The notes under the pieces: generated by a model
The model's input: the letters and a program-made list of their open reading frames with translations, nothing else
Database searches by the model: none
Told to the model about the DNA's origin: nothing
Position numbers and translations under genes: made by a program
Shown here: positions 24,867-33,332 of the stretch, in pieces
Numbering within the stretch: the first letter of the stretch is position 1
Layout: the number at the start of each line of letters is the position of its first letter
Assembly (NCBI RefSeq): GCF_000495835.1
Contig: NZ_AWGC01000027.1
Location: 1-64,000 of the forward strand
Length of the DNA stretch: 64,000 nt
Reading direction: 5' to 3'
From: Asticcacaulis sp. AC402
Lineage (GTDB): Bacteria > Pseudomonadota > Alphaproteobacteria > Caulobacterales > Caulobacteraceae

Positions 24867-25346
24867 ATGAGTGTTGCCTTTACCAAAGACGAAGACCACG
24901 AGGCCGCGGCCGCCAACCTGCCCGACCGTCCGATTTCCCCGCATCCGAACCTGGTCACGCCACAAGGGTTGGCGCAGCTTCAGGCGGCGTTTGCCGCGGC
25001 CAAGGCCGCCTATTCCGCCGCCCAGTCTTCCGGCGAGGTCAGCGACGATCGCACTGCCATGGCGCGGGCGACACGTGACCTGCGGTACTACACAGCGCGC
25101 CTGAGCTCGGCCCAGCCGATCGAGCCGGTGACGGCGCCTCAGGCCGTCGTCTTCGGCACGACGGTGACGTTCGAGCGCGATGATGGCCGCACGCAGACCT
25201 TCCGTATCGTCGGCGAGGACGAGGCCGATCCGAAGCAGGGGAGCATTTCCTATGTCTCGCCGCTGGCCCGGGCATTGACGGGCAAGGCGGAGGCTGACGA
25301 GGTCAGGCTGGACGGCGTGGAAATTGTGGTCGTCAGTATCCGCTGA
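24867..25346 (+). CDS. GreA/GreB-family elongation factor-like protein
   Basis: 159 residues. The N-terminal coiled coil (GLAQLQAAFAAAKAAYSAAQ...DDRTAMARATRDLRYYTARL) is followed by the FKBP-like GreA/GreB C-terminal domain (FGTTVTFERDDGRTQTFRIVGEDEADPKQGSISYVSPLARAL). It would bind the RNA polymerase secondary channel. The coil tip does not show the usual GreA acidic pair pattern clearly, so it may modulate rather than stimulate cleavage. ATG 24867 precedes the conserved start; divergent to yaiI with a 49-bp gap. Confidence 0.85.
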   Translation: MSVAFTKDEDHEAAAANLPDRPISPHPNLVTPQGLAQLQAAFAAAKAAYSAAQSSGEVSDDRTAMARATRDLRYYTARLSSAQPIEPVTAPQAVVFGTTVTFERDDGRTQTFRIVGEDEADPKQGSISYVSPLARALTGKAEADEVRLDGVEIVVVSIR

Positions 25347-25352
25347 ACCGGA

Positions 25353-27773
25353 CTACCGACGATAATGTCCCGCCTTATCCAGGCGCACTTGCGTGACCAC
25401 CGCGTTTTGGCGCAAGGGCACGATTGCATTTGGCGGGCCTTTCAGAGTCAGGGCTGTGACGCGGCCGTCACGCCAGGCCATGTCGACCGAGAGGGCTCCG
25501 CGAACGCGCAGTCCCGCCACCCGGCCCGCAGGCCAGGCCTTCGGCAGCGCCGGCAACAGGTGCACCTCTCCGCCCCAGGACTGAATCAGCATTTCGAGGA
25601 TCCCGGCGGCACCACCGAAATTGCCATCGATCTGGAAGGGCGGATGGGCATCGAACATGTTGGGATAGGTGCGTTTGGGACCCAGCAGCGCCTTTAGAAC
25701 ACCGTGGGCATGGTCGCCCTCAGCCAGGCGCGCCCACAGGCAGAACCGCCAGGCCGTGCCCCAGCCCGTCGCCAGGTCGCCGCGCTGGCGCAGGGTCACC
25801 TTCGCCGCCTCGGCCAGGTCCGGCGTATCCCTGACATTGACCTGATCGGATGGATAGACGGCGTAAAGATGCGAGACATGGCGGTGGTGCGGTTCGGGCG
25901 CCGCGCCATCCCAATCCTCCAGCCATTCCTGGAACTGGCCGCTCGTGCCGATCCGGTCGGGCGCCAGCCGTGCGCGCGCCGACTCTACCTGCGTCAGCCA
26001 TTCGGCATCAAGGCCAAGCGCCCGGCCTGCCGTCACCGTATGGCCGAACAGGTCGCGGACAATCTGGCGGTCCATCGCCGGCCCGGCACAGACCGAACTG
26101 CCAAAGGGATGCTGGTTTTCAGGCGACATAGAGGGCGAGGTGATCAGGCCCCGTCCCATGGGATCCTCTACCAGGGTATCGAGGAAGAAGGTGGATGCGC
26201 CCTTCATCAGCGGATAGAGCCGCTGAAGCACGGCTGCGTCGCGGCCATAGTCGTAATGGTCCCACAGGGTGTTGCACAACCACGCCCCGCCGCACGGCCA
26301 CAGGCCCCACATCGGGCCGTCGATCGGTGCCGCCGCTCGCCACAGGTCGGTATTGTGGTGGGTCACCCAGCCGCGGGCGCCATACATGGTCTTTGCCGTT
26401 TTCGCTCCGGTGACCGACAGGTCCTCGGCCATGCGCAGCAACGGTTCGACGCAGGCGCTTAAACCCGCCGGACCCGCCGGCCAGTAGTTCATCTCGGTAT
26501 TGATATTGATGGTGTATTTGCTGCCCCAGGGCGGATTGACGCCTTCGTTCCAGATGCCCTGCAGATTGGCGGGCTGGGTGCCCGGTCGCGATGACGAAAT
26601 CAACAGGTAGCGGGCATAGGCGAAATACAACGCCGCCAGGGCCGGATCGTCGGAGGTCTCGCCGGCGGCGATGCGGATATCGGTGGGCTTGTCGGCGGCG
26701 GCTGTGCGGCCCAGCTCCAGTGACATGGTTCCGTACAGCGCCTGGTGGTCGCGAATATGATCGCGCTTCAGCGTTTTGAAAGCCTTGGCCCGCGCGGCCT
26801 CGGTTTGCCGGCGAACGCGCGCAATCGGATCGCCACTGACGTCGTCGTAGCTGACGAAGCTGGTCGCCGCGGCGATCAAGAGGGTGGCCCGACCGGCACC
26901 CGTTACCGTCAGGTGGCCGCTTTCGTTGCTGACCACGCCATCGCTGACCACGGCAATGCGCATGGCATAGGTCAGGCCGGCAGGAATGCCCGGGCCAGCT
27001 TCATTTCGGCCGGTGAACAGGACGGCACCCTCGCCATCGGCGGCCTTTGTGACGTCGGACCTGTCCGCCCAGGCGGGCTCCGTCGGGTCCCAGGCCGCTG
27101 ACTGCGCCTTCGTCAGATCGGTTGCGGCGCCGGCATAGTCCGGCGCGGTGTAGTGGACCGAGCGCGGCCCACGCCAGGCCAGCTCGAAGCCCAGACCCGC
27201 CTCCGGGCCTTCCAGATGCAGGACGATGACCTGATCCGGTGCCGAGACGAAGGCCTGGCGCCGGAAGGTCCCTGCTGGGGTGCGAAACCGCGTCGTGGCG
27301 ACGGCTGTGGCCAGGTCGAGCGCGCGCATGTAGGATTCTGCTTCGGCCATACCGTCATGGGTCAACAGCAAATCGCCCAGGGTGCCATAGGACATCTGCC
27401 ACAGGGGCTTGGCCATCACCGCACGGCTGGCCAGGTCCGTCGCGTCCTTGTATTGCCCCGCAGCGATCATGCGGCGGACTTCGGGCAGGGCAGCCATGGC
27501 ATCGGGATTGTCGGGCGTATAGGGCGCGCCGGCCCAAAGCGTATCCTCATTGAGCTGCAGCCGCTCCTGTCCGACCCTACCGAATACCATGGCGCCCAGG
27601 CGTCCATTGCCCAGCGGCAGGGCTTCGTCCCAGGTCGCGGCAGGCCGCAGATACCACAGGCGGTCCGGCGTGCCGGGTTTTGCAGCGCCGGCAACGGGAA
27701 TCGCCGCCATAGCGGTCAGGACTCCGGTTGCGGCAAGTACAGCGCGGCGTGAGGCGTCATGGCGTTGCGTCAA
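25353..27773 (-). CDS. GH95 alpha-L-fucosidase/galactosidase, Tat-exported
   Basis: 806 residues. Start is TTG 27773: AGGAGGG ends 4 nt upstream and the product then begins TQRHDASRRAVLAATG, a Tat-type signal ending near AGAAK. An ATG at 27818 lies upstream of this Shine-Dalgarno. Family landmarks: LWYLRPAATWDEALPLGNGRLGAM, LNEDTLWAG, ININTEMNYWP (the Asn pair of the active site), SPSMSPEN (Glu) and QIDGNFGGAAGILEML (catalytic Asp). It removes alpha-1,2-fucose or L-galactose from plant cell-wall xyloglucan or rhamnogalacturonan II side chains. It stands alone, but fits the other plant-wall genes of the window. Confidence 0.9.
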   Translation of the reverse strand: MTQRHDASRRAVLAATGVLTAMAAIPVAGAAKPGTPDRLWYLRPAATWDEALPLGNGRLGAMVFGRVGQERLQLNEDTLWAGAPYTPDNPDAMAALPEVRRMIAAGQYKDATDLASRAVMAKPLWQMSYGTLGDLLLTHDGMAEAESYMRALDLATAVATTRFRTPAGTFRRQAFVSAPDQVIVLHLEGPEAGLGFELAWRGPRSVHYTAPDYAGAATDLTKAQSAAWDPTEPAWADRSDVTKAADGEGAVLFTGRNEAGPGIPAGLTYAMRIAVVSDGVVSNESGHLTVTGAGRATLLIAAATSFVSYDDVSGDPIARVRRQTEAARAKAFKTLKRDHIRDHQALYGTMSLELGRTAAADKPTDIRIAAGETSDDPALAALYFAYARYLLISSSRPGTQPANLQGIWNEGVNPPWGSKYTININTEMNYWPAGPAGLSACVEPLLRMAEDLSVTGAKTAKTMYGARGWVTHHNTDLWRAAAPIDGPMWGLWPCGGAWLCNTLWDHYDYGRDAAVLQRLYPLMKGASTFFLDTLVEDPMGRGLITSPSMSPENQHPFGSSVCAGPAMDRQIVRDLFGHTVTAGRALGLDAEWLTQVESARARLAPDRIGTSGQFQEWLEDWDGAAPEPHHRHVSHLYAVYPSDQVNVRDTPDLAEAAKVTLRQRGDLATGWGTAWRFCLWARLAEGDHAHGVLKALLGPKRTYPNMFDAHPPFQIDGNFGGAAGILEMLIQSWGGEVHLLPALPKAWPAGRVAGLRVRGALSVDMAWRDGRVTALTLKGPPNAIVPLRQNAVVTQVRLDKAGHYRR

Positions 27774-27976
27774 ACTACCCTCCTGAATTAATCCTGGCTC
27801 TCGCGGCCAGATTGTCACGTAGGCGAAAATCTATGCATATGCAAAAGTCATTGCAAGCCGAAGACGGCCACGGCGTGCTGCGTCTGGAGGGCGCATGGAC
27901 GTTGATGTGGTACGGGCCCAGAGTACGGTAACCTGAGTACAGCAACCACACCAACCTAACCAGACCGGGGATAATC

Positions 27977-28411
27977 ATGACGCTGGAACAGCTGTTTCTA
28001 TTGCCGTTTCTGGTCCACTTCGGGCTGGCAACCGTGCTGTACGCCTGGCTGACCTTCGAGCGCCAGGTGGCGGTGCTCAAGCGCGAGGTAAGGCCTGTCG
28101 ACTTCGTCAATGCCGGCGCCGATCCGGAACGGTCGAAACGCGTCGCCCGCAACCTGTCCAACCAGTTCGAACTGCCCATGTTTGCGCTGTTTGCGGCGGC
28201 GTTCCTGTATGCGTCCGGGGATATCGGGGTTATCGACGTCGGGGCGGCGTGGCTGTTCCTGGTGGGACGGCTGATCCATACTTTCGTGCAGACCCTTACC
28301 CGTAACGTGCCCCTGCGCGGCATGGTTTTCACCCTCAACTTCGTGGCCGTGGTGATATTGATGGCGCGGGTGGCGCAGGACGTCTTTCCGCAGTTCAGTA
28401 TCGCCCTATAG
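27977..28411 (+). CDS. MAPEG-family membrane protein
   Basis: 144 residues, four membrane helices. Conserved NQFELPMFALFAAAFLYASG and GRLIHTFVQTLTRNVPLRG are MAPEG hallmarks (microsomal glutathione transferase-like). GGGGATAATC precedes ATG 27977. Convergent with the next gene (4-bp gap). Enzymatic activity cannot be told. Confidence 0.85.
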   Translation: MTLEQLFLLPFLVHFGLATVLYAWLTFERQVAVLKREVRPVDFVNAGADPERSKRVARNLSNQFELPMFALFAAAFLYASGDIGVIDVGAAWLFLVGRLIHTFVQTLTRNVPLRGMVFTLNFVAVVILMARVAQDVFPQFSIAL

Positions 28412-28414
28412 ATT

Positions 28415-28894
28415 TCAAGGCTGCACGAAGTAGTCCAACTGGATGCGGCGATAGCCCTTGCCGCGGACGAACAGTTGCAAATAGGCGATGTCACCGGCCT
28501 CGCCGTCCCAGCCTTCGAACACCAGAAGGCCGCTTTTGGCGATTCCGGGGGCATATTCGGTCTTCAGGTAGCTCCTGCTGTAGAACCCCGCGATGGCGAT
28601 CTGGCGGGCGACGATCTTTCGACCGCCGGCCATCAGGTAGGTGCCGTTGCGGTTGTAACCCGGGCCGGCGAGGGCGATTTCCGACGTCGCCGCGCCCTCG
28701 TTCAGGACCTCGAAATAGACGGTGATGGTCTCAGAGTTGGATTCGATCCGGGTGAGCGTGATCTTGATGTCGCCGACATGCTGGACGGCCTGGCTCAGAA
28801 CGTGATCGCGTCCCTCTGACGCAGCGCCTGCGCCCGCCATGACGGTCAGGGCCGCCGTCAGGGCGAGTACGGAAAACAGGCGACTTATCGGCAT
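28415..28894 (-). CDS. Secreted hypothetical protein
   Basis: 159 residues. Signal peptide MPISRLFSVLALTAALTVMAGAGAA, then an all-beta-looking domain (DIKITLTRIESNSETITVYFEVLNEG) like telokin-type DUF4352 proteins, without firm assignment. GAGGATA (28899-28905) is the ribosome-binding site. Repeat A3 begins directly upstream of it, so the promoter must lie in or beyond that element. Confidence 0.7.
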   Translation of the reverse strand: MPISRLFSVLALTAALTVMAGAGAASEGRDHVLSQAVQHVGDIKITLTRIESNSETITVYFEVLNEGAATSEIALAGPGYNRNGTYLMAGGRKIVARQIAIAGFYSRSYLKTEYAPGIAKSGLLVFEGWDGEAGDIAYLQLFVRGKGYRRIQLDYFVQP

Positions 28895-28908
28895 TTATTA
28901 TCCTCTTA

Positions 28909-29042
28909 TACCAAGCCTAATAAAGAATGACGCTTGGCATTCGTTTTTTTTCAGCTCAAGCGCCGCATGGCTCCTCGCAAAAGCTCGGGCGCGCAGTCGC
29001 GCTTGCCAACCCACGATGAGTCAAGATTTTCGCGGGTTGGTA
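28909..29042 (+). mobile_element. MITE-like repeat family A, copy A3 (134 bp)
   Basis: Same length as A1; exact TTA duplications at 28906-28908 and 29043-29045. It occupies the 5' leader of the leftward gene 28415-28894, touching its ribosome-binding site, and reaches to 46 bp from the end of the next gene. Confidence 0.85.
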
Positions 29043-29088
29043 TTATCTGGTCTTTGGGCGATCGGCGCCACGGGGCAGGAACAAGTAC

Positions 29089-30252
29089 CTACCCGGGGGC
29101 TCCGGACCAAACGGCCGCGCCCGGCATGTCAAAGCCGTAGATACGGCTGAAAAGCGTGCACATCCGGGGAAAGCGCGTAAAATAAACGGCAGGTCGTAAA
29201 CGATCCGCCAGGCCGCCTGTGGCCAAGGCGACGTTGCGCTCAGAGTCAGCCGAGGGCTGATCGATGCGAAGTTGCACCTTCGGTGCCGGCGCCAGCGGAT
29301 CGACGGCCGCATCGACCGGGACCATGGTGAAGTGGCCCAGGTCGACGACATCGCCGGCTGCGACGTCAAACGCGACTGTGCCGAGGCAGAAGGTCGTAAA
29401 GTCGTAGCGGCCCGTGCGCACATTGGCCAGGCTGTAGATGCCGGCCGGGATAACAAAGGCAAATTGCATCGCCGCGTTACCCTTGGCCTCTTTGGTGCGG
29501 GCTTCGAACCCAGGCCAGTTCCTGCCGCGGGTGGTTTGAACAATGCCTGCGTCTCCGCTGGCTTCGCGGCGATCAAAAAGTATGTGGGCACCGGCTCCGG
29601 TGGGAGAAGAGACGGTCATAAGGACGACCGCCTCATCCGGCCCAGGCTGCGGGACCGTGCCGGCCGGGACAGGCTTGACCGATTTGGTTGGCCCCCAGCG
29701 ATTAAAGGTCGGAATGTCAGGCGAACGCGGCACGAATGACAACGGCTCAGCGGGCGCAGGCGCATCACCGGGCGCGGAGAGCCAATAGGTATTGGCCCAT
29801 TTGCGCCTGAGTGTCCCTTCCGGCGGAACTTCGGCGCCGGCATAGTGTGCCTGAACCTCTGGCGCCAGCCGCGCGTAACGCTCGCGAAACTGACGCAGGT
29901 TTGAGCCGGTAATGTCAAAACGCCGGTAACCCCGCGCCATCATGCAGTCGTCGGCATAGGCAATATTGGGTCCGGCCGCAGCGATTTCACCGATTATGGC
30001 TCCGGTCAGGCCGTAGGTCATGCCTTCGTTGACGGGGTTGGTTCCGAACATTGACCGACCAAAGCTCAGGCAGGCATTCTGGTCCGCCGCAACCTGTTCG
30101 GTACCGGCGCCAGGACGGTTATAGAACCAGGCGAGATCGTCAGAATCCAGAACCTTGGGTTCGAGGGGGCCGGCTACCGCGGATAGGGCGAAGCTGGCCT
30201 GCAGCGTCAGGACCGCAGCCAAGGTACTGCACCAGGAAGTAAGTGACCGCAT
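29089..30252 (-). CDS. Secreted hypothetical protein
   Basis: 387 residues, signal peptide ending near SAVAG. Central part DQNACLSFGRSMFG...GEIAAAGPNIAYADDCMMARGYRRF has paired Cys and a glycine-zipper-like stretch seen in envelope proteins. The C-terminal half is beta-rich (AHILFDRREASGDAGI, GIYSLANVRTGRYDFTTFCLG). No family recognised with confidence. It ends 44 bp from repeat A3. Confidence 0.65.
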   Translation of the reverse strand: MRSLTSWCSTLAAVLTLQASFALSAVAGPLEPKVLDSDDLAWFYNRPGAGTEQVAADQNACLSFGRSMFGTNPVNEGMTYGLTGAIIGEIAAAGPNIAYADDCMMARGYRRFDITGSNLRQFRERYARLAPEVQAHYAGAEVPPEGTLRRKWANTYWLSAPGDAPAPAEPLSFVPRSPDIPTFNRWGPTKSVKPVPAGTVPQPGPDEAVVLMTVSSPTGAGAHILFDRREASGDAGIVQTTRGRNWPGFEARTKEAKGNAAMQFAFVIPAGIYSLANVRTGRYDFTTFCLGTVAFDVAAGDVVDLGHFTMVPVDAAVDPLAPAPKVQLRIDQPSADSERNVALATGGLADRLRPAVYFTRFPRMCTLFSRIYGFDMPGAAVWSGAPG

Positions 30253-30372
30253 TTCTGCCCCCTTCGATTTTCACCAAATCTAACCCGAAGGCGGGGGGAG
30301 CACCAGTCACAATCCGGCCCGGCTACTCAGTTCGCCGGGCCGGCATACAAGCTATCATAAATCAGGTGCTCT

Positions 30373-30490
30373 AGAGCGGTATGCGTTTTGATGGAATCAA
30401 AACCCCGCTCTAAGTTTTTGTTTTGTCGCGCAATTTATCCGAAAACGGGGATGCCCGTGCGGTGGCGTCCACTTTATCGGACTGCACTCT
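30373..30490 (+). repeat. Repeat family B, copy B2 (about 118 bp)
   Basis: Starts AGAGCGG, contains the hairpin TTTTGATGGAATCAAAA, the GTTTTTGTTTTGTCGCGCAA block and CCACTTTATCGG, and ends near GCACTCT. Ends form short inverted repeats (AGAGCG/GCNCTCT). It serves as the uninterrupted comparison for B4. It fills the middle of the 318-bp gap before 30571; otherwise nothing is seen there. Confidence 0.8.
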
Positions 30491-30570
30491 GGCCTTGACG
30501 TACGCGACCTTTTGTCGGCTCCCGCGAGGTCGTCGACTGTGCGATAGATGCGATCAAATGAGAGACCGTT

Positions 30571-31074
30571 ATGCGTGTGACCGTTGTCGATTCCCCGCCG
30601 GAGACGTCGCTCCTGAACGCCTATCACGAGGCCAAGGCCTATACCGATGGCTACAGCCTCGATCTGCCGTTCGAAGTGACCCTGGCTGAGTATGTCGAGG
30701 CTTTTTACACCACCTGGCTGTTCAAGCTGGAACGGCTGGTTCTGGCGACGCTGGTGGACAAGCCGTCGAATGATAAACAGGCGGCGGAACTGGCGGCGGG
30801 CGAACGAATAATCTTCGCGGCCTGGACCCTGGAGGCGCGCGAAGCCGACCAGATCCTGATGTGTGATTTCCTCTCCAAGACCCGGTCGTGGCTGATGTGC
30901 GACGGCAACCGGATGTGGTTCGGATCGGCCATCGTGCCGAAAGCCGTTCATTCGAACGGCAAAGCCTATCTGGGGATCGGCTTTCACCTGCTGATCCCAT
31001 TTCACCGCCTCTATTCGAAAGCTTTGTTACGGGCGGCGGCGCAAAAGCTGATTCGTCTGAACAAAGCCCACTGA
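30571..31074 (+). CDS. Hypothetical protein
   Basis: 167 residues, no signal peptide. Sequence such as GERIIFAAWTLEAREADQILMCDFLSKTRSWLMC and the ending LLIPFHRLYSKALLRAAAQKL resembles, at a distance, the lipocalin/START-like DUF2867 layout, but I cannot assign it firmly. A weak ribosome-binding site (GAGA) precedes ATG 30571. The gene lies between two family B repeats. Confidence 0.6.
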   Translation: MRVTVVDSPPETSLLNAYHEAKAYTDGYSLDLPFEVTLAEYVEAFYTTWLFKLERLVLATLVDKPSNDKQAAELAAGERIIFAAWTLEAREADQILMCDFLSKTRSWLMCDGNRMWFGSAIVPKAVHSNGKAYLGIGFHLLIPFHRLYSKALLRAAAQKLIRLNKAH

Positions 31075-31087
31075 CCTCAGTGTGATG

Positions 31088-31205
31088 AGAGCGCGTTTCG
31101 ATCCGGTAGAGTCGGATCAGCACTCCAGGTTTTCGTTTTATCGCGCAATTTATCCGAACGCGGGAACGCCCGTGTGGTAGCAACCACTTTATCGAATAGC
31201 ACTCT
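31088..31205 (+). repeat. Repeat family B, copy B3 (about 118 bp)
   Basis: More diverged than B2 but with the same TTTATCGCGCAATTTATCCG and CCACTTTATCG blocks and AGAGCGC...GCACTCT ends. Its right end runs into the stop codon (31204-31206) of the leftward isoaspartyl peptidase gene. Confidence 0.75.
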
Positions 31206-32076
31206 ACCCTACGGAACCCACGATAGCGTCCTGGTCGTGGGCGCAGGCGGCGCGTTTCATTCCGTCCGTATTAAATGGCATGTGAATGCGGCCTGAGCGG
31301 TCAATAGCGATCAGGCCGCCATCGCCGCCCAACGACGCCACCGCGTCCAAAACACCCTGGCCTGCGGCCTCAAGACTTTGATTGCCATAGCGTATCCGAG
31401 CGGCAAAATCATGGGCGGCGGCGGTGCGAATGAAGGCTTCACCCCAGCCCGTACAGGAGACCGCCACCTGATCATCCGCCCAGGTACCGCATCCGATCAG
31501 AGGGGTATCTCCGACCCGTCCGGCCCGTTTTCCATAGACGCCGCCCGTGGACGTTGCCGCCGCCAAATGACCCTGTATATCGAGGGCGACTGCCCCGACC
31601 GTCCCGTGCCCTGTGTCCAGATCGCGCTTCAGAAAGCCGTCCGGCTGCGTGCGCCAGGTTTCAGGGTCATCGATTGTCTTTAGCCCGGCTTCCAGGGCCA
31701 GGCGCTCTGCGCCTTGCGCCGTCATCAGGACGTGGTCCGTGCGCTCCATGACCGCGCGCGCGGCCGCTATGGGGGATTCAAATCCCTTCAGGGCGCAAAC
31801 TGATCCGGCGCGGCGGGTGTGGCCTTCCATCAAGGCGGCATCCAGTTCGATGAAGCCGGCCGTGTTGGGCGCCGACCCGCGGCCGGCGACAAACAGGCCC
31901 GAATCTTCCATAGCCTCGCACAGGGCCTGCACGACATCGAGCGCGGTCATCCCCGCCTTCAGCCGGTCTGCGCCATCCCTGACGAGATCATATAGAAACG
32001 CTTCCGCGCGGCTATAGTCGCGGTCGGCATGGACACCGGCGCCACCGTGAATGGCTATCGCCCAGGGTCTGTTCAT
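31204..32076 (-). CDS. iaaA: Isoaspartyl peptidase/L-asparaginase (Ntn-type)
   Basis: 290 residues, cytoplasmic (no signal). N-terminal AIAIHGGAG, the self-cleavage site and nucleophile Thr in DTGHGTVGAVALD, and substrate-binding GDTPLIGCGTWAD and SCTGWGEAFIRT are classic. It hydrolyses beta-aspartyl dipeptides. Start ATG 32076 overlaps the cyanophycinase stop (ATGA), so the two are co-translated; beta-Asp-Arg from cyanophycin is the likely substrate (inference from context). The TAG stop lies at the edge of repeat B3, so the C-terminus may have been altered by the insertion; the length is slightly below the roughly 310-320 of E. coli IaaA. Confidence 0.9.
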   Translation of the reverse strand: MNRPWAIAIHGGAGVHADRDYSRAEAFLYDLVRDGADRLKAGMTALDVVQALCEAMEDSGLFVAGRGSAPNTAGFIELDAALMEGHTRRAGSVCALKGFESPIAAARAVMERTDHVLMTAQGAERLALEAGLKTIDDPETWRTQPDGFLKRDLDTGHGTVGAVALDIQGHLAAATSTGGVYGKRAGRVGDTPLIGCGTWADDQVAVSCTGWGEAFIRTAAAHDFAARIRYGNQSLEAAGQGVLDAVASLGGDGGLIAIDRSGRIHMPFNTDGMKRAACAHDQDAIVGSVG

Positions 32077-33332
32077 TCTGGCTCCAGCGTTCTAAAAGTC
32101 ACCGCGGCCTGCACGATGCTGAAAGCCAAGGCCGAAATACTATAGCGATATTTTCCCGCAGCATCCTTCCCGCCAAAAGCCTGGGTTATGGGCCTTTCCT
32201 CGAACCGATACCGCACCGCAGTTCCGTTATCGCCAAACGTCCAGCGATCAAGACGCCCGGCCTTGGCGTTGTCGACCAAATCGAGCGTCAGCATATCTTC
32301 CAGCTTTTGATTGGGCAGGGCTATGCCGCCGCCGGATGCGTGGACATGATCGTAATAGGGCTTTTTGAGCGCGTCTGTTGTTTTAAACGCGGCGTGTCTG
32401 ACCTGAAGGGTCTTAAGATCGACCTCGTCGCCCGCACTGATCAGGCCCAGACCCAGGTCTGTAACATGAAATCCAGGTCCTGAACCTTTTTTCGCTCCAC
32501 TGGCGTCCAGCAAAGTCACCGTCCCGGGGCCAGCGACGGTGGCGCGGGCGGTTTTCAGATCAACGATCAGAGCGGTATTTTCGTCAATACCAAACCCGTG
32601 TTTCGGTCCGTCCGTCAAGGTAACCGCCCGCGCCAGGCGGCCCAGGCGGGCCTGACGGTCGAAATGCTGATCAATAACGCCGAAAGGGAAAAAATTGGCC
32701 CCCCTACCCAGAACCAGTGCCCCGTCATTCATGCTGGACTGATCTGCCGCGTTCCCTACGGGTGTCGTCAACGCGGTGAAACTGTCACCGCTGGCAATCA
32801 TGGTTCCGCTCTGGATCGCTGCTCCGGCGCTTGAACCGCCGATAACCGCGCCTTGCTTCAAACGTTCGTGCAGCGCGGCAAGCAGAGGTGTGGCCTGCCC
32901 CTCGGAGGTGTAGAATATTCTGGCCGTGCGCACCTGATCGCCACCGGTTAACCACACCCCGCCGGCCGTGGCGATGATCCTGAGATTATCTGCGTCAAAC
33001 CCGCCCTTTTGCCAGTCGCGTTCATCCTCTGACGTGGACGGATCATCGATGACGGCGGCCTTGATCAGGATCACGCGTTCCCTGGCAATACCATGCTTTT
33101 CCAGAGTCTTGCGCGCACTCTCAAAGGACAGGATTGGCTCGCCGGACGCCGAGACGATGACGGCAATCCGATCGCTTTCCGGATGGGGCAAGGCGTCAAT
33201 GAATTTGCCCCAGATTGCGGTGTTGTCGGGTTCCACCGCACCACCGGCAATGACCAGGACGCCTTGGTCCCCGGCCAGAGCCGCGGACGGCATAAGCCCG
33301 ACCACGGCTGCAATCACACAAGCGCGAATCAT
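32073..33332 (-). CDS. Secreted cyanophycinase (peptidase S51)
   Basis: 419 residues. Signal peptide MIRACVIAAVVGLMPSAALA, then the S51 core: GVLVIAGGAVEPDN, GVWLTGGDQVRTARI, the nucleophile Ser in IGGSSAGAAIQSG and DQHFDRQARLGRL with FGIDENTALIV. Cyanophycinase cuts multi-L-arginyl-poly-L-aspartate into beta-Asp-Arg. The length and signal fit the extracellular CphE type rather than the 270-residue intracellular CphB. ATG 33332 has GGAGGG 7 nt upstream. Both ends overlap neighbours (transporter stop, iaaA start), giving a coupled transporter-cyanophycinase-dipeptidase operon. Confidence 0.9.
   Translation of the reverse strand: MIRACVIAAVVGLMPSAALAGDQGVLVIAGGAVEPDNTAIWGKFIDALPHPESDRIAVIVSASGEPILSFESARKTLEKHGIARERVILIKAAVIDDPSTSEDERDWQKGGFDADNLRIIATAGGVWLTGGDQVRTARIFYTSEGQATPLLAALHERLKQGAVIGGSSAGAAIQSGTMIASGDSFTALTTPVGNAADQSSMNDGALVLGRGANFFPFGVIDQHFDRQARLGRLARAVTLTDGPKHGFGIDENTALIVDLKTARATVAGPGTVTLLDASGAKKGSGPGFHVTDLGLGLISAGDEVDLKTLQVRHAAFKTTDALKKPYYDHVHASGGGIALPNQKLEDMLTLDLVDNAKAGRLDRWTFGDNGTAVRYRFEERPITQAFGGKDAAGKYRYSISALAFSIVQAAVTFRTLEPE

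Noticed and set aside
29043-29591. 182-codon minus frame overlapping gene 29089-30252
   Set aside because: Out of frame with the signal-peptide-bearing gene, and Pro/Arg/Ser-rich; its stop merely lies at repeat A3.
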